This document shows, one piece after another, positions 6,683 to 8,611 of a stretch of 8,611 nt of DNA. Under the pieces are notes generated by a model. The model saw only the letters and a list, made by a program, of their open reading frames with translations, did no database searches and had not been told where the DNA came from. A program made the translations under genes and the position numbers. The first letter of the stretch is position 1. Each line of letters opens with the position of its first letter. Origin of the DNA: Candidatus Omnitrophota bacterium (GTDB lineage Bacteria; Omnitrophota; Gorgyraeia; Gygaellales; Profunditerraquicolaceae); the NCBI GenBank assembly GCA_016931435.1, contig JAFGET010000136.1:1-8611 (forward strand). Reading direction: 5' to 3'.

Positions 6683-7542
6683 CTCTTTTTATGCAAAAAT
6701 AGGTCCGCTCCTACATTAACCGCAAAACTTATCACAAATAAAACAATGCCGATCGCAAAAAGGGCAAAATAGTGCTCACTTCCTACTACCGCTTCGCCCA
6801 TTTCGGCAGCGATTGTCGCAGTAAGGGTGCGTACCGGCTGAAGGATACTCGTTGGCATCACTGCGGCATTACCGGTAATCATCATCACTGCCATGGTCTC
6901 GCCGATGACCCTGCCGATACCCAGCATCACGGCAGCTAAAATCCCCGACGATGCCGCAGGTAACATCACCCGCCATATCGCCTGCCAGTGCGTGGCGCCT
7001 AAAGCCAACGCCCCTTCTTTATAAGTCTTAGGCACTGAATAAAGCGCATCCTCTGCGATAGAAACAATGGTAGGCATAGCCATAAAAGCGAGCATGATCG
7101 AGCCGGAAAGCGCGGTCAATCCTGTAGGCAAATGGAATAGCTTCTTTACCCATGGCACTAAAGTCACCATACCGATAAAGCCTAAGACCACGCTTGGAAT
7201 AGCTGCTAATAGCTCTATACCGGCCTTTAAGATCTCTTTGCTTTTGGCAGGAGCGACTTCTGCGATATAAATAGCAGAGGCAACCCCTATGGGGATCGAA
7301 ATAAGCGCAGCCCCAAAAGTGACCAATAGTGAACCTAAGATCAAAGGCAGTATACCTAATTGCGCAGGCTCTGAAATAGGATACCATTTTCTGCCAAAAA
7401 GAAAGTCTGCGGGTAGAACCGTTTTAAATAACGCAAACCCTTCCTTAAGCAGGAATAAAAATATCAAGACCACGAAGAATATCGAGGCTATCCCGCAGAT
7501 AAAAATAAGTTTTTCTAGAATGAGTTCTTTGATTTTTCGCAT
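6679..7542 (-). CDS. pstC: Phosphate ABC transporter permease PstC
   Basis: PstC is the second channel subunit of the phosphate importer. The 287-residue protein shows about six membrane segments: 11-33, 62-95, 107-130, 145-164, 196-222 and 258-284. The EAA loop is EDALYSVPKTYKEGALALGA (164-183), followed by GIGRVIGETMAVMMITGN (208-225), the PstC form of this block. AAIPSVVLGFIGM (113-125) is also a family hallmark. The ATG at 7540-7542 lies only 6 bases after the inverted-repeat element that fills the gap to pstS, and no clear Shine-Dalgarno is present. Folding of that element could therefore limit initiation here relative to pstS. Confidence 0.96.
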   Translation of the reverse strand: MRKIKELILEKLIFICGIASIFFVVLIFLFLLKEGFALFKTVLPADFLFGRKWYPISEPAQLGILPLILGSLLVTFGAALISIPIGVASAIYIAEVAPAKSKEILKAGIELLAAIPSVVLGFIGMVTLVPWVKKLFHLPTGLTALSGSIMLAFMAMPTIVSIAEDALYSVPKTYKEGALALGATHWQAIWRVMLPAASSGILAAVMLGIGRVIGETMAVMMITGNAAVMPTSILQPVRTLTATIAAEMGEAVVGSEHYFALFAIGIVLFVISFAVNVGADLFLHKKR

Positions 7543-7548
7543 ATTATT

Positions 7549-7631
7549 GGTTCAGGGTTCATAGTTCAGAGTTCATAGATGGAACTTATGTGCAATATAA
7601 ATACTAAACTATGAACTATCAACTTTGAACC
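7549..7631. repeat. Inverted heptamer-repeat element between pstS and pstC
   Basis: The left arm is four tandem 7-mers of type GTTCANN (7550-7577: GTTCAGG, GTTCATA, GTTCAGA, GTTCATA). The right arm is three inverted copies (7610-7630; reverse complements GTTCATA, GTTGATA, GTTCAAA). Arms 7549-7571 and 7609-7631 pair at 19 of 23 positions, and slipped registers also pair. A unique AT-rich spacer of about 30 bases lies between. The element takes up nearly the whole 94-base gap. It has no T-run and is therefore a potential attenuator, RNA-stability structure or mobile repeat rather than a standard terminator. Confidence 0.75.
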
Positions 7632-7636
7632 ATGAG

Positions 7637-8482
7637 TTATTTTATAGGAACAAAATCAGTAGCTAAAACAATATCTTGGCCTTCCCTTGAAAGCACAAAA
7701 TCCACAAATTTTTTAACCAATCCCTGCGGTATTCCGTTTGTATATAGGAATAAAGGCCTTGATATAGGATAGCTGCCCTTGACCACATTTTCGATCGTAG
7801 GGGATATATATTGCGCATTTTTATCCTTAGCTACATGAACGGCTTTTTGTTTAGGGCTGATATAACCCATCCCGTAATATCCTATGGCAGCGGGGTTTGC
7901 CGCGACCTCGTCTGCGATAGCCTGTGAAGAAGGAAGCATAAGTGCCGAAGGAGCAAACTCTTCGGTCGAATCAGGATTATTTTTGCGCAGGACATGTTCC
8001 TTAAAATATACGTGCGTGCCTGAATTCACTTCGCGCGAAAGCAAAACGATTTTTTTATCCTGGCCTCCCAGTTCTTTCCAATTGCTTATCCTTGCGGTAA
8101 ATATCTGAGCGAGCTCGTCCAATGTCAATTTATCTATTGGATTTTTAGGATTGACCACTACCGCAAGCCCGTCTAAGGCTACCTCGATCTCAAAAGACGT
8201 AACGCCTCTGTTCTTTGCCAGAGATACCTCTTTTTCTTTTACTCTTCGCGAGCACATGGCAATATCGCAGGTCGAGCTGATCAGGCTTGAGATCCCCGTG
8301 CCTGAGCCGCCGCCTGTTACCGCCACAAGCTCAGTAGGGTTTTCTTCCATATATTTTTCCGCCCAGGCCTGCCCCAGGTTTACCATAGTGTCTGAACCTT
8401 TAACCTGCACAGAATCCCTGCCGGCAAAAGCCGGACTTAACAAAGATGCAAAAAGTACGGCTATACACGCTTTTTTAAACAT
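7637..8482 (-). CDS. pstS: Periplasmic phosphate-binding protein PstS
   Basis: PstS captures phosphate outside the inner membrane and delivers it to the PstC/PstA channel. The 281-residue precursor starts with a signal peptide (MFKKAC..., hydrophobic core about 6-16) and a likely signal peptidase I cleavage after AFA (18-20). There is no lipobox cysteine at the site; C6 is too early to serve. Phosphate-contact blocks are visible: VKGSDTM (27-33), GGGSGTGI (57-64), CDIAMCSR (72-79), and SREVNSGT (149-156). Late blocks IGYYGMGYI (200-208) and the SYPISRPLFLYTNG region (237-250) also match the family. The ATG has a strong AAGGAGGG ribosome site. It is first in the operon, directly behind a Pho-box promoter region, as expected for the most highly expressed component. 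Confidence 0.97.
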   Translation of the reverse strand: MFKKACIAVLFASLLSPAFAGRDSVQVKGSDTMVNLGQAWAEKYMEENPTELVAVTGGGSGTGISSLISSTCDIAMCSRRVKEKEVSLAKNRGVTSFEIEVALDGLAVVVNPKNPIDKLTLDELAQIFTARISNWKELGGQDKKIVLLSREVNSGTHVYFKEHVLRKNNPDSTEEFAPSALMLPSSQAIADEVAANPAAIGYYGMGYISPKQKAVHVAKDKNAQYISPTIENVVKGSYPISRPLFLYTNGIPQGLVKKFVDFVLSREGQDIVLATDFVPIK

Positions 8483-8486
8483 ATCA

Positions 8487-8494
8487 CCCTCCTT
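8487..8494 (-). promoter_or_regulatory. Strong Shine-Dalgarno of pstS
   Basis: On the minus strand it reads AAGGAGGG, 4 bases before the ATG at 8480-8482. This fixes the pstS start and contrasts with the poor site before pstC. Confidence 0.8.
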
Positions 8495-8499
8495 TTCTT

Positions 8500-8511
8500 A
8501 TTATAATTATT
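8500..8511 (-). promoter_or_regulatory. Candidate -10 region of the pst promoter
   Basis: Two overlapping -10 choices are visible on the minus strand. AATAAT (8506-8511) lies 11 bases after the last Pho-box repeat, the spacing usual for activator-dependent Pho promoters. TATAAT (8500-8505) lies 17 bases after ATAACA (8523-8528), which could serve as a weak -35. The second would start transcription almost on the Shine-Dalgarno, so the first is slightly preferred. Confidence 0.5.
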
Positions 8512-8522
8512 TTCCTTAGTAA

Positions 8523-8562
8523 TGTTATAGCTAAGTTAAAAGCATGTTAAATCATTGTTAAA
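8523..8562 (-). promoter_or_regulatory. Four-repeat Pho box upstream of pstS (PhoB/PhoP-type operator)
   Basis: On the minus strand four 7-mers stand in direct repeat with exact 4-base spacers: TTTAACA (8556-8562), TTTAACA (8545-8551), TTTAACT (8534-8540), TATAACA (8523-8529). The 11-bp period puts all sites on one DNA face. It matches the known architecture of PhoB boxes (7-bp site plus 4-bp spacer), and the sequence resembles the TTAACA-type repeats of Bacillus PhoP. The box takes the place of a consensus -35, as at activated pst promoters. The regulator itself is not in the window. Nothing further is recognised in 8563-8611. Confidence 0.8.
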
Positions 8563-8611
8563 TCTTTATAATGCTACTTCCTTATTGATCATTAACATAT
8601 TACTATATTCC

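Noticed and set aside
7028..7387. 119-codon open frame on the minus strand inside pstC
   Set aside because: It is a different frame of a well-conserved permease gene and has no ribosome site or family signature.
7549..7631. Short CRISPR-like array in the pstS-pstC gap
   Set aside because: The repeats are 7 bp, tandem without spacers, and inverted across the middle; this is not a CRISPR layout.
8151..8519. 122-codon plus-strand frame over the pstS start and promoter
   Set aside because: It is antisense to the conserved PstS N-terminus and crosses the pst promoter; no sign of independent coding.

Overview
All nine protein genes that can be supported lie on the minus strand, so the window is transcribed from right to left. 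Lipid A genes (an LpxL-type acyltransferase and LpxK) point to a Gram-negative-type bacterium with an outer membrane. Moderate base composition, palindromic elements inside or between genes, and a tandem pair of PstB ATPases would fit an under-sampled phylum such as Omnitrophota. That assignment is an inference from style, not proof.

Right part (about 3486-8562): a complete high-affinity phosphate uptake locus in the order pstS, pstC, pstA, pstB1, pstB2, phoU. A promoter region upstream of pstS carries four 7-bp direct repeats of the TTTAACA type at an exact 11-bp period, the layout of a PhoB/PhoP box. PstS would bind phosphate outside the inner membrane, PstC and PstA would form the channel, the two PstB proteins would drive it with ATP, and PhoU would report transport status to a PhoR-type kinase that is not in the window. 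pstC/pstA and pstB1/pstB2 overlap by 4 and 1 bases. The two larger gaps (pstS-pstC and pstB2-phoU) are almost filled by inverted-repeat structures.

Middle part (about 1908-3425): downstream of phoU is a receiver-GGDEF protein with a C-terminal tandem GspE_N/MshEN-like module, then a small single-motif UPF0016 (GDT1-type) membrane protein, probably for Mn2+ or another cation.

Left part (1-1852): lpxK (tetraacyldisaccharide 4'-kinase) overlaps by 47 bases a LpxL/HtrB-type acyltransferase gene that runs off the left edge. lpxK carries an in-frame palindromic insertion with direct-repeat flanks.

The strongest unusual signal is the PstB pair. PstB1 has lost the Q-loop glutamine and the H-loop histidine, PstB2 has lost the LSGGQ signature, and these losses fall on the same composite ATP site. 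This predicts an obligate heterodimer with one canonical and one degenerate site, an arrangement known from asymmetric ABC exporters but not usual for a phosphate importer.
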